This document shows, piece after piece, positions 37,164 through 45,578 of a stretch of 54,473 nucleotides of DNA; within the stretch, counting starts at the first letter, position 1; the number at the start of each line of letters is the position of its first letter. The DNA comes from Clostridiales bacterium DTU069 (GTDB taxonomy: Bacteria > Bacillota > Clostridia > DSM-8532). The position numbers were made by a program, and so were the translations under genes. Under the pieces are notes generated by a model that had not been told where the DNA came from, ran no database searches, and worked only from the letters and a program-made list of their open reading frames with translations. Location of the stretch: contig LFRV01000113.1 in NCBI GenBank assembly GCA_001512485.1, positions 1 through 54,473 on the forward strand, written 5' to 3'.

Positions 37164-38081
37164 ATGAGCAAGGAGCAGGTTGTTGCGGGTCTTATTGACG
37201 GCGAAGACATCTGCAAGCTTCGAGAAGCTGTTTGCGTACAGGTAGAAAAGGTATATGATCATTGCCGGGAAAAGGATTGTATTGAAGATGCAGTGGTTGA
37301 TTTTGTAGAAGATGTACAGTGTTTGATAGACAAAGCCGTTAAGGTGAGAGTAAAGGAAGCCGAGGTAGTAAAGGTTTTGGCGGATCTTGACGACGTGCCG
37401 TTTAAAAGAGGTTTCTTTACCGTTAATGTACGTTACAAGATAAAAGTGAAGGTTGAATTCTGCTATCGCGATCAGATTAACAACCTTGTAAGTTCCGACC
37501 CGAAAGTCGGATTTGTATGGTTTGCGAAAACTGTTATTCTGTTTGGTTCTGAAGGACAGGTAAAAGTGTTCAGTTCGACAGATCCCGAATTCTGTCCGTC
37601 GGCGGATGGTTGCGATGGCTGCGGTTCGATGATACAACAGGATAACAAGCCTACGGTAAAAGTTGAAGTTGCCGAACCTCTGGTATTGAATGCACGGATT
37701 AAAAGGATTCACTGTCCGAAAGTTAAACCTTACGGGGACGAATATGATGAAATTGAAGTTGATGACAATGTTGCCGCCGAGAGAAGAAGAATATTACCGC
37801 AGAAAAATGTTGTTGTTACCATTGGCTTGTTCTCAATAATTAAACTCACACGGCTTGTACAACTTTTAATTCCGGCTTTCAATTTCTGTGTTCCGAACCG
37901 TGAATGCATTGCTTCAACAGATGAAAATCCATGCGATCTTTTTGAAACAATTGATTTTCCGTTTGATCAGTTTTTCCCGCCGCAGGCTTTTGATTTCCCG
38001 ATTGAAGAAGAATTTGAAAAAGAACGCCGTCATGAAAGAAGAGAAGAGAGGGAAGAAAGAGAAGAAAGGCGCAGAAAATAA
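37164..38081 (+). CDS. Probable spore coat/envelope protein with YDHC signature
   Basis: 305 aa, soluble. The signature VYDHCREKDC (residues 30-39) occurs in a family of clostridial proteins that I associate with spore coat or cortex assembly. Two beta-rich regions (VNVRYKIKVKVEFCYRD and KPTVKVEVAEPLVLNARI) look like tandem domains of the SPOCS/DUF3794 kind, and Cys residues are frequent (CPSADGCDGCG). The end is a highly charged, low-complexity Glu/Arg tail from about residue 280. GGGGGA precedes the ATG, and a sporulation-type promoter may lie upstream. The coat assignment is inference. Confidence 0.65.
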   Translation: MSKEQVVAGLIDGEDICKLREAVCVQVEKVYDHCREKDCIEDAVVDFVEDVQCLIDKAVKVRVKEAEVVKVLADLDDVPFKRGFFTVNVRYKIKVKVEFCYRDQINNLVSSDPKVGFVWFAKTVILFGSEGQVKVFSSTDPEFCPSADGCDGCGSMIQQDNKPTVKVEVAEPLVLNARIKRIHCPKVKPYGDEYDEIEVDDNVAAERRRILPQKNVVVTIGLFSIIKLTRLVQLLIPAFNFCVPNRECIASTDENPCDLFETIDFPFDQFFPPQAFDFPIEEEFEKERRHERREEREEREERRRK

Positions 38082-38098
38082 ACGTGATAAACGCTTGG

Positions 38099-38128
38099 TA
38101 AGGGAGGATAACCCTCCCTTTTATTTTG
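38099..38128 (+). terminator. Terminator after the coat-like gene
   Basis: AGGGAGG pairs with CCTCCCT across a short loop (ataac) and is followed by TTTTATTTT. It lies between this gene and the convergent splB. Confidence 0.85.
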
Positions 38129-38156
38129 CCTGTGCACTTTATGGATACTGCCGATT

Positions 38157-39173
38157 TTATTTCCATACAAAAATCTTTTCCTCCGGGATATGTTTTTTAA
38201 GAATGTCGTGCATATATAAGTTCAATTTATCGGATAAACCGGGAGGATAAACGTATACGTTGTTTTCTGCCATAAACGGATAATTTATTATTGACGAATA
38301 AGGTTTATTCTTTCGCATGTTCTTAAGGTATGCGCAAGGTATGCGAAAACTGCCTGTGCTTACATCTTTGATTTTACCGGCAGGAAGTTTTGAAAATATC
38401 GTTTCGACCAGTCTTCCGTATTCTTCTTCCCAGCCTTTTATATAAATGACGGGATCGAAGCAAAGCCTTGTCTGAAATCCCTTTGCCAGCGCCTTATCAA
38501 TGCAGTTAATTCTCTGCATCGGGGAAGGCGCCCCGTGTTCGTATTTTTCCCATACATGCTCGCAGGACAATGTCCATGCAAGTATTACGTTTTCTCGCGG
38601 CGCAAGTTTTTCAAGGCTGTTCCAATTCGCGCTCTTTGTTCTTAATTCAACGGTCAAATTAGGATAAAATTCCGCAAATTCCATCCATTTTTCACAATAC
38701 CCGAGAAAGCCTTCAAGAGCAAGCAGATCCGTATCGTAAGAAATGCACAGGTACACCGGATCGTTCTTCAAAAGTTTTCCGACATCGTTAAATATATCCT
38801 CGAGGTTGACAAAAACAACAATATTTGCCGAAGGGTACATGCCTTGAAGATAGCAGTATTCACAATCATAAACACAGTTAATTGCCGCGTTGGCATAAAA
38901 AAAGCGAGCGTTCCCGAAGTTCTGGCAAAGCGGTGAGCCCTTGTATACGAATGGAGGCCGCTTTTCAGCGAGTATAAGGTTCTGCGACTGCTTTTGAAGC
39001 GGGTAATTCTGGCGGCTTCTGTTGAATATGTCCTTATAGTGTTTTATTATGACCTGCCTTGATTTAGGAAAATGTGACATAATTTTTACAGTATTCGGGT
39101 GATCTATAATATTCTCTTCAATGTATATATGTGAAAAAGGCGGGTTAAGCAAATTCCTGCATAAGCCGTTCAA
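38157..39173 (-). CDS. splB: Spore photoproduct lyase (radical SAM)
   Basis: 338 aa, close to the 342 aa of Bacillus subtilis SplB. Repairs the spore photoproduct thymine dimer during germination with a [4Fe-4S] cluster and S-adenosylmethionine. The radical-SAM motif CVYDCEYC (CxxxCxxC) is followed by YLQ, as in SplB. A Cys in YLCISYDTD is in the region of the essential H-donor Cys141 of B. subtilis; exact alignment is not certain. FDPVIYIKGWEEEY matches the family. The start overlaps the nucleosidase gene by 29 bp, so the two are translationally coupled. Confidence 0.9.
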   Translation of the reverse strand: MNGLCRNLLNPPFSHIYIEENIIDHPNTVKIMSHFPKSRQVIIKHYKDIFNRSRQNYPLQKQSQNLILAEKRPPFVYKGSPLCQNFGNARFFYANAAINCVYDCEYCYLQGMYPSANIVVFVNLEDIFNDVGKLLKNDPVYLCISYDTDLLALEGFLGYCEKWMEFAEFYPNLTVELRTKSANWNSLEKLAPRENVILAWTLSCEHVWEKYEHGAPSPMQRINCIDKALAKGFQTRLCFDPVIYIKGWEEEYGRLVETIFSKLPAGKIKDVSTGSFRIPCAYLKNMRKNKPYSSIINYPFMAENNVYVYPPGLSDKLNLYMHDILKKHIPEEKIFVWK

Positions 39174-39984
39174 AGCATTTCTTCCTTTCGTATTTGTTTT
39201 TTACCGGCAGAACGATTTCTTTTTGAATAAAAGATGACAATTGCGCGGAAAAACTGCCGTGCTGAAGTTTATAATAATGAATTGCCTGTCTGAGTTGGTT
39301 CTGCATTGAAACGGTTAGCCTAAGATATTTTGAAACTTCTGCAAGCAAATTTTCTTCTTCGGGCGTAAACACCGGAGGAGTATTTATCATGCCGCTGTGA
39401 AGGCGCGTGATCCATGCGGCGATTTCGGGCATATTCCGCCCGATTAAGTCACTTACGACGTTCGAATCGATTTTATCAAATTGAAGATGATCCGATACGA
39501 TTTTTACAATAAACATTTGATGCAGCTGAAAAAACAGAATTCCCGCACGATAAATTCCGACTGCCTCCATATCTGCAAGGTTTTCAGGCAAATCCGCCGC
39601 GCTATTTTCCAAAACGGGACTGGTACTTGACAATATACCGCTTTCTTTAAAGGGGTGCGCGTAAATCATATCGGGGTAATAACAGAAGCCTGTTTCCATC
39701 TCATATATTTTATTGCACAGATAAACCGTCCCGATTGGCATATTCCTGTTCTTTGCACCGCATATGCCGATGTTAAGCAGCAGATCGGAAGAATTCGGCG
39801 GGCATACGGAGCATAAATGCGCAACCCCTATCGCAGCATTAACAATTCCGGGTTTTGTAACAAGAAGAATGATATCCTCATTTTTAAACACCTGAAACAT
39901 ATGGAATTGAGGATCTTTTTTTAAACCAAAATACCGTATTATAGGTTTCGCTTCACAATTAAGGGCGGTAAAAATCATTATCAT
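39145..39984 (-). CDS. MTA/SAH nucleosidase-like protein with extra C-terminal domain
   Basis: About 279 aa. Residues 1-195 follow the nucleoside phosphorylase/MTAN fold: a Glu at the position of catalytic Glu12 (ALNCEAKP), LLLNIGICGA (purine-site strand), ADMEAVGIYRAG (ribose-binding Met-Glu) and KIVSDHLQ (Asp that protonates the base). Residues about 200-279 are an added charged helical domain (EEENLLAEVSKYLRLTVSMQNQ to FERLMQEFA) that I do not recognise. GGAGG lies 11 bp before the ATG. Overlap with splB suggests it removes 5'-deoxyadenosine or a related by-product of the SAM enzyme; this role is inference. Confidence 0.75.
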   Translation of the reverse strand: MIMIFTALNCEAKPIIRYFGLKKDPQFHMFQVFKNEDIILLVTKPGIVNAAIGVAHLCSVCPPNSSDLLLNIGICGAKNRNMPIGTVYLCNKIYEMETGFCYYPDMIYAHPFKESGILSSTSPVLENSAADLPENLADMEAVGIYRAGILFFQLHQMFIVKIVSDHLQFDKIDSNVVSDLIGRNMPEIAAWITRLHSGMINTPPVFTPEEENLLAEVSKYLRLTVSMQNQLRQAIHYYKLQHGSFSAQLSSFIQKEIVLPVKNKYERKKCFERLMQEFA

Positions 39985-40037
39985 AAAATCAGCTTCCTCC
40001 GAAATAAAGCCGTGCAATACCTATTGCCCGCATAAGA

Positions 40038-40046
40038 ATTATATCA
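40038..40046 (-). promoter_or_regulatory. Extended -10 promoter of the nucleosidase-splB operon
   Basis: Read on the minus strand: TGATATAAT, a perfect extended -10, about 55 bp before the nucleosidase start. B. subtilis splAB uses sigma-G; no good sigma-G site was seen here by eye. Confidence 0.45.
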
Positions 40047-40068
40047 ATGATGCATCTGTTTGCCAATT

Positions 40069-40124
40069 CCGCACTATCCACCGGAACACGGCAGCATCAC
40101 CTTGACCTGTTAGCTATCCGCTGG
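40069..40124. repeat. Degenerate repeat module 2 (copy C flank)
   Basis: CCACCGGAACACGGCAGCATCACCT-type sequence is recognisably related to the module at 8002-8080 (CCAACCGGAACGCGG and CGTTAGCCACCCGCTG there, TGTTAGCTATCCGCTGG here) but much diverged. It sits on the same side of the palindromic element as in copies A and B. Confidence 0.55.
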
Positions 40125-40156
40125 CTTTCGGTATAATTCCCGTGAGCTACTTGGAT

Positions 40157-40361
40157 GAACGATTGTACAATAACGGAAACTATAGCGGAATGCAGCTTAG
40201 AGATATACAGTCAGGGCGAGGATAAGCAAGTCGACTGTCTGAGCAAAAATGCTTCCTGCAAGAAATATTTCAAAGCATTTTTGCGAGTTTCGACTTGCCC
40301 GAGCTGAACTGTATAGCTCTAGCAAATAAAGCTCCTTGTTGACGTTATTGTACAATCGTTC
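40157..40361 (-). mobile_element. MITE-like palindromic element, copy C
   Basis: 205 bp. Ends are GAACGATTGTACAATAACG and its exact complement: the fifth base is G where copies A and B have T, and the opposite end carries the matching change. The inner stem GCAAAAATGCTT/AAGCATTTTTGC is perfect. Same orientation as copy A. It lies between the nucleosidase and the diguanylate cyclase genes. The rest of 40018-40607 holds no gene that I can support. Confidence 0.85.
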
Positions 40362-40607
40362 AATTAATAGTGTATGAACATTATAACCGAAGGTCCTGGC
40401 ATAGGTGTTTCGTTTCATAGCGCGATAAAGCACATACAACTCCTTGATATTGAAGCCTGTGAAAAGGTTGCTATGCGTCCCCCGTTATACTATAATTAAA
40501 TTGGTATAATGTGTCTTGTCGTAATTAAGTTTTAGATATATTGCCGAAGACAACCTGACCGCTTTTCGCTTTTTCGGGGATGGTTGTGCTTTAGGATGTG
40601 AAATTGT

Positions 40608-41816
40608 ATGTTCAAGTTCGAGGGTAAAAAAGCAATTATTGCACTCTTTCCTTTTCTTATTATATTTCTGGCTTGGATGCTGGCGATGGGAACACCGGTA
40701 TCTTACAGCAAGCTCAATATTGTTTTTATTACCCTCCCATACATTCTTGCATTCTTTGCCCTTGTGTTGTGCGTGTGGTTTCAGCACAGCAGGGTATTTT
40801 ATGCTATAGCCATCCTGTTGTTTACAATGTCTGTGATATCAACCAAAAACGGTTTGAATCAAAAAGCGCTTGTTAACGGCATTTCATTGATTATCCCAAT
40901 CGGGTTTATTATGCTTGCTCTGATGGAAGAAAGGGGAATAATAAGCAAAAGCGGTCTTATTAAAGGGATTGTTTTTATTTTTTTAACATTCTTTGTCGTG
41001 ATCGATGCGGGTACCGTTAATCCTGTTCTTGCAGGATTAAAACAGGCCAGGTTTGGCTTTGGAGCAGTGGAGGATAAAGGGGTACCCGGTTTAAGCATAT
41101 TTCTATTTATTGTTTGCCTGTGTGTTCTTCTTGCAAGGTTTTTAATACTGTCTTCGATTATGGATATTGCGTTTACGGGCGCTGCTCTTGGCAGCTTTAT
41201 TATCCTGCATTTTGCCGGGTATCCGGATGTGCTGTCGGTTTTTTTCTCAGCCGTGTTTTTAATTTTTATCATTTCTCTTTTTGAAGCGTCCTATTCGCTC
41301 GCTTTCCACGATCCGCTGACGGGGGTATTGTCAAGAAGAGCAATGGAGCAGGAAGTTTTAAGACTGGGAAATAAATACACAATCGCGATGGTTGATATCG
41401 ATCATTTCAAACGCGTAAATGATACATACGGGCACCAGGTGGGCGATGATGTTTTGAGAATGGTAGCTTCGCTGATAAGAAAGAATATTCAATCGGGAAA
41501 GGTTTTCAGATACGGAGGAGAAGAGTTCGCTATTATTTTTCCCCGGAAGTCTCCAGAAGAAGTAATTGAGCAGCTTGAAAAACTGAGGATTAGTATTGAG
41601 AAACGGCCGCTGATAATAAGGGGCAAAGACAGGCCGAAAAAGAAGCCGAAAAGAATTATAAAAAGCAGAAAAGGCGAGGGAAGTGTTAGTGTTACGGTCA
41701 GTATAGGCGTAGCGGAAAAAACCGAAAAAACACGTTCTGCCGCCGAAGTTATCGAAGAAGCGGATAAATCACTGTACAACGCGAAAAAAAGCGGCAGGAA
41801 CTGCATTGTTTATTAA
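40608..41816 (+). CDS. Membrane diguanylate cyclase
   Basis: 402 aa. About eight TM segments occupy residues 8-230 in a 7TM-like sensor arrangement without a large extracellular domain, then a GGDEF domain: DPLTGVLSRRAMEQE, MVDIDHFKRVNDTYGHQVGDD, and the active site Gly303-Gly-Glu-Glu-Phe307. The GGEEF form is catalytically competent in the family, so it should make cyclic di-GMP. There is no RxxD inhibitory site in the expected position (five residues before), so product inhibition through that site is not expected. A basic insert (KDRPKKKPKRIIKSRKGEG) lies between the active site and the last strands. AGGATG precedes the ATG. Confidence 0.92.
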   Translation: MFKFEGKKAIIALFPFLIIFLAWMLAMGTPVSYSKLNIVFITLPYILAFFALVLCVWFQHSRVFYAIAILLFTMSVISTKNGLNQKALVNGISLIIPIGFIMLALMEERGIISKSGLIKGIVFIFLTFFVVIDAGTVNPVLAGLKQARFGFGAVEDKGVPGLSIFLFIVCLCVLLARFLILSSIMDIAFTGAALGSFIILHFAGYPDVLSVFFSAVFLIFIISLFEASYSLAFHDPLTGVLSRRAMEQEVLRLGNKYTIAMVDIDHFKRVNDTYGHQVGDDVLRMVASLIRKNIQSGKVFRYGGEEFAIIFPRKSPEEVIEQLEKLRISIEKRPLIIRGKDRPKKKPKRIIKSRKGEGSVSVTVSIGVAEKTEKTRSAAEVIEEADKSLYNAKKSGRNCIVY

Positions 41817-42040
41817 GGCATTCATGCTGCCTATTGATAAATTTTAGTGAATATCGTTTTTTGTAAACAGCTCAATAGGATGTGGAATTTAGTAATTTCA
41901 CATCCGGTTGGGTTGTTATTATGGTTGGGACAATAAGGGATTGCTTCATTTCATATTAGTTAAAAAGAAAAAGAATATATAAAAAACGTAAATAACGGAC
42001 GTAATTTTAATACTGTATCCGAAACAAATCAAAATAGGTG

Positions 42041-42068
42041 TTGTTAAATATTTGTACAATGATATAAT
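42041..42068 (+). promoter_or_regulatory. Sigma-A promoter of the V-ATPase operon
   Basis: TTGTTA (42041-42046), 16 bp, then a perfect TATAAT (42063-42068), 70 bp before the first gene. The rest of the 322-bp gap holds only a 12-bp hairpin at 41878-41905. Confidence 0.65.
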
Positions 42069-42138
42069 AATTTTTGAATAGTGCATTGCAGTTACATATA
42101 AGCATCTTTCGCTGTTTTAAGGAAATGGGGGTGAAAGC

Positions 42139-42453
42139 ATGGCGGAAGCCGTTTTGAAAGAAATAGCCGTTGTGGAAGAGCAAGCGGATGCGATTGAAGC
42201 CCAAGCCCAGCAGAAGGCTAAAGATATTATTGCTTCCGCAAGGAACGAAGCCGCCGTTTTACTTGAAAAAGCGGTAGAAAAAGCAGAGACGGAAGCCAAA
42301 TCAATTATCCAAAAGGCCGAAGAAAAAGCCGCAAAGGATATAATTGATATAAAAATGGATACCCAGGCAAAATGCAATGAAATAAAAACGAAAGCCGGCG
42401 TGAAAATGAACGAAGCAATTGAACTTATTGTTGGAAGGATTGTGAAGCATTGA
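42139..42453 (+). CDS. ntpF: V-type ATPase peripheral stalk subunit G/H
   Basis: 104 aa, almost entirely helical coiled coil (alanine, glutamate and lysine rich, for example AQQKAKDIIASARNEAAVLLEKA). It pairs with NtpE to form the peripheral stalks that hold the catalytic head against the membrane part. Named after the Enterococcus hirae order ntpFIKECGABD, which is exactly the order here. GGGGGTG precedes the ATG. The stop overlaps the ntpI start (TTGA). Confidence 0.85.
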   Translation: MAEAVLKEIAVVEEQADAIEAQAQQKAKDIIASARNEAAVLLEKAVEKAETEAKSIIQKAEEKAAKDIIDIKMDTQAKCNEIKTKAGVKMNEAIELIVGRIVKH

Positions 42454-44411
42454 TCGTCAAGATGAACAAAATTACGCTGCTTGGAGTTGAAGAACAGCGT
42501 GAACAGCTAATCAACAGCCTGATGGAATTTGGAGCAGTTGAGATAGGCAGTGTGAGCGATCAGGACTACGGAAAGATCGCATCTCACCCCGAAGTCCGGG
42601 AAGATTTGTCTCGTATCGATAACAAGCTTCTGGATGTACAGGCAACATTAAATATTCTTGACAGGTATTGTCCTGAAAAGAAACCATTATTCAGTACAAA
42701 GCGTCCTGTAGACATCGCTGAAGTTAGGGAAATCAACAGCGAAAAGGAAAGAATATTCTCAGATGTTTATAAGATAAGAGAATATGAACATGCGCTTATT
42801 GAATTAAAAGCGGAAGAAAACAGGGTTAATAATCTTTACCGTTCTCTATTGCCGTGGAAAGACCTTACCCTTCCGGTTGATTTTCCGGGAACAAAAAGAA
42901 CCGGCTTTACAGCGGGAACTATTCCAGCTGCGGTCGGTTGGGATCTTATAGAGTCCGAGGTTCCGGAAAAAGCGCCGTTGTGTCAGATATTCAGGATAAA
43001 CACCGATAAAGATCAGCATTATGCGTATATTATATATCACAGGGAAGCCGAGCAGGAAACCCTGTCGTATTTGAAGTCGAGAGGATTCAACAGGACAACT
43101 TTCGGCAGCCTTTCGGGCACCGTCGACAAGAACCTTAAACAAATCGAAATCAATTTAGAGCAGATTGCGAAAAAAAGAGAAGAAATAATCGATAAAATCA
43201 GGGATATGCGCGGTTCCAGAAATTCGATTGAGATTCTTTACGATATCCTCAGTATGGAAAGAAGCCGTATAGAAGCTGTCGAAAAGGTTGTAAAGACCAA
43301 CAAGGTTTTTCTGATAAAGGGATGGCTCCCTGAAAAATTATCCGATTCCGCAAAAAATTATCTTGAGTCGAATTATACCGTTAGTGTGGAGATTGAGGAA
43401 CCGGCGGAAGATGAAGCGTTTCCGGTTCTTCTTGAAAACCGCGGGCTTGCCGAAGCCGGTGAACCTGTGCTGCGGATGTACAGTCTTCCCGACAGCCGTG
43501 AAATAGATCCGAGCAAGATAATGACTCCGTTTTTTGTAATATTTTTCGGCCTTATGCTGTCGGACGGAGGATACGGCGTTATACTGGCGATTCTTGCCGC
43601 AATTATACTGTGGCGGTTCAAACTGCAGGACAGTACACGTAAGTTTATGAAACTTATGTTTTTCTGCGGCTTGTCAACAATGTTCTGGGGATTGATGTTT
43701 GGAGGCTGGTTTGGCATCAGCGCGCTTGTGCCTTACGCTTTGTGGTTTGACATGGTCAGCAACCCGGAGCTTATGCTGAGCTGGTCTTTGCTTTTCGGTG
43801 TCATTCACATGTATGTCGGCCTTGGGCTTAAGGCCGCAAACCTGATACGCAGGCGTAAATACCTTGATGCGCTGTTCGATGTCGGTTTCTGGTATGTGTT
43901 TTTTACCGGCGCGGTGCTAACGCTGCTGCCGTACGCCCCGGCCATTAACCAGGAAAAAGCGGTGCAGATATCGAGTGTTGGCAAATATCTGCTTGCCGCC
44001 GGTGCAGTGCTGCTGATTCTTACTCAGGGACGAGCAAAAAAAGGCATAATAAAGAAATTTTTCAGTGGACTGTCAAGCCTTTATGATCTGATAGGTTTTT
44101 TAAGCGATATACTATCGTATTCGAGGCTTCTGGCTCTTGGTCTCGCAACTTCGATTATAGCCGGTATAGTAAACCAGATGAGTGTCATGTTTGATATACC
44201 TGTTGTTTTAAAAGTATTTATCGCGGCGGCAATATTGCTCATAGGTCATGCGATAAACTTCGGTATAAATGTGCTTGGCGCGTATGTACATTCATGCCGT
44301 TTGCAGTATCTCGAATTTTTTGGCAAATTCTTCACGGGCGGAGGCGAACCTTTCAGCCCGCTGAAAGCCAATACAAAATATATACAATTAAAATACGATG
44401 CGGAGATGTGA
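42450..44411 (+). CDS. ntpI: V-type ATPase membrane subunit I (a-subunit)
   Basis: 653 aa. The N-terminal half is cytoplasmic and stalk-binding; the C-terminal half has seven or eight TM segments that form the ion half-channels next to the c-ring. The conserved arginine segment is in DILSYSRLLALGLATSIIAG. TTG 42450 is taken as the start because it overlaps the previous stop and gives MIVKMNKITLLG, the usual beginning; ATG 42462 is the alternative. The block FFGLMLSDGGYGVIL is a family signature. Confidence 0.94.
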   Translation: MIVKMNKITLLGVEEQREQLINSLMEFGAVEIGSVSDQDYGKIASHPEVREDLSRIDNKLLDVQATLNILDRYCPEKKPLFSTKRPVDIAEVREINSEKERIFSDVYKIREYEHALIELKAEENRVNNLYRSLLPWKDLTLPVDFPGTKRTGFTAGTIPAAVGWDLIESEVPEKAPLCQIFRINTDKDQHYAYIIYHREAEQETLSYLKSRGFNRTTFGSLSGTVDKNLKQIEINLEQIAKKREEIIDKIRDMRGSRNSIEILYDILSMERSRIEAVEKVVKTNKVFLIKGWLPEKLSDSAKNYLESNYTVSVEIEEPAEDEAFPVLLENRGLAEAGEPVLRMYSLPDSREIDPSKIMTPFFVIFFGLMLSDGGYGVILAILAAIILWRFKLQDSTRKFMKLMFFCGLSTMFWGLMFGGWFGISALVPYALWFDMVSNPELMLSWSLLFGVIHMYVGLGLKAANLIRRRKYLDALFDVGFWYVFFTGAVLTLLPYAPAINQEKAVQISSVGKYLLAAGAVLLILTQGRAKKGIIKKFFSGLSSLYDLIGFLSDILSYSRLLALGLATSIIAGIVNQMSVMFDIPVVLKVFIAAAILLIGHAINFGINVLGAYVHSCRLQYLEFFGKFFTGGGEPFSPLKANTKYIQLKYDAEM

Positions 44412-44454
44412 ACAGCTTTTACCGCATAACAACTAAAATGGAGGTTTTACAATT

Positions 44455-44910
44455 ATGTTGGAACAGATTCTTACCGGACAATTTTTGGCTTATATCGGCG
44501 CTGCCATTGCATTTCTGGTAGCAGGCCTCGGGTCATCAAAAGGCGTTGGCCTCGCGGGACAGACTGGTGCCGGTGTTCTATCCGAAGACCCGTCGAAGTT
44601 TGGTTCGGTCATGCTCTTGCAGGCTCTTCCGAGTACACAGGCAATTTACGGCTTTGTAATTGCGTTTCTGATTATCGGTAAAATCAATGACGCAATGACG
44701 CTTCAGGAAGGACTCAGGCTGTTTGCGGCGGGGCTTCCGATGGGTATTGTAGGCCTTGTTTCTGCAATATACCAGGGCAAGGTCGCGGCATCGGGAATCC
44801 AGATGATCGCAAAGCACCCGGAATCTGTAGGAAGCGCTATTACGCTTGCGCTTATGGTTGAGATGTTTGCGATACTTGCGCTTATCGTATCAATTTTAAT
44901 GATAGGTTGA
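44455..44910 (+). CDS. ntpK: V-type ATPase c-ring subunit K, Na+-type
   Basis: 151 aa with four TM helices (two fused hairpins), so it is the 16-kDa V-type form. Residues Leu58, Thr61, Gln62, Gln107 and Glu136 align at a constant offset of three with Leu61, Thr64, Gln65, Gln110 and Glu139 of E. hirae NtpK, the known Na+ ligands. The first hairpin (LPSTQAIYGF) lacks a carboxylate, so one ion is carried per four helices. This predicts a sodium-pumping V-ATPase. GGAGG precedes the ATG. Confidence 0.95.
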   Translation: MLEQILTGQFLAYIGAAIAFLVAGLGSSKGVGLAGQTGAGVLSEDPSKFGSVMLLQALPSTQAIYGFVIAFLIIGKINDAMTLQEGLRLFAAGLPMGIVGLVSAIYQGKVAASGIQMIAKHPESVGSAITLALMVEMFAILALIVSILMIG

Positions 44911-44925
44911 CAAAGGAGCGCTCAA

Positions 44926-45525
44926 ATGACAGGAACAGAAAAAATAAAAGCGAAAATTCTGGAGGATGCCAAAAACAAAGCCTTTGAAATTGAGGAACAG
45001 GCAAGGCAGGAAGCTCGGAGTATTACCGATCAAGCTTTAAAGGAAGCGGAAATGAAAAAGGCGGAAATACTTAAGAAGGCGGAAGCCGAAGGGCAGGAAG
45101 CATATCGGCGCCTTATCTCGGTCGCGAGCCTTGAGGCCAGGAAAGAGATATTGAAGGCAAAGCAGGACATGGTTGATGAGGCTTTTATCAAAGCCATTGA
45201 AAAAATTACCGGCCTGCCCGATGCCGAATACCAGGAAATGCTTGAGGAAATGATTGCCGGTGCGGCTTCTGACGGAACGGGCGAAATACTCCTGTCCGGA
45301 AGGGATAGAAAGCGTGTCGACAGCAATTTTGCCGATAATATTAATCGCCGTCTAAAAACCGTCGGAAAAAACGGAACAGTTTCATTATCCGATGAAATAA
45401 TACAAACAGAAGGCGGATTTGTTTTAAGGTACGGCGATATGGAGATAAACGGCACATTTGAGATTGTTTTTGACATGCTGAGACCCCAGATAGAAAATGA
45501 CGTGGTAAAAATACTTTTTTCATAA
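44926..45525 (+). CDS. ntpE: V-type ATPase peripheral stalk subunit E
   Basis: 199 aa. The N-terminal ~100 residues form a long charged helix (KAKILEDAKNKAFEIEEQARQEARS) that pairs with NtpF; the C-terminal globular domain (EILLSGRDRKRVDSNFADNI, EGGFVLRYGDMEINGTFE) binds the head. Family length 190-200. It follows ntpK by 15 bp with AAGGAG ahead. The ending MLRPQIENDVVKILF is typical. Confidence 0.92.
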   Translation: MTGTEKIKAKILEDAKNKAFEIEEQARQEARSITDQALKEAEMKKAEILKKAEAEGQEAYRRLISVASLEARKEILKAKQDMVDEAFIKAIEKITGLPDAEYQEMLEEMIAGAASDGTGEILLSGRDRKRVDSNFADNINRRLKTVGKNGTVSLSDEIIQTEGGFVLRYGDMEINGTFEIVFDMLRPQIENDVVKILFS

Positions 45526-45578
45526 TGCGGAAAGCATTGTAATATCGAATAGATTAATTTTTGCTATGAGGTAATGTA

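Noticed and set aside
40608-41816. Inactive GGDEF protein
   Set aside because: The motif is GGEEF, which is an accepted active variant, and neighbouring motifs are intact.
41878-41905. 12-bp hairpin after the diguanylate cyclase as a terminator
   Set aside because: No T run follows the stem (next bases are GGTTGGG), so intrinsic termination is not supported.
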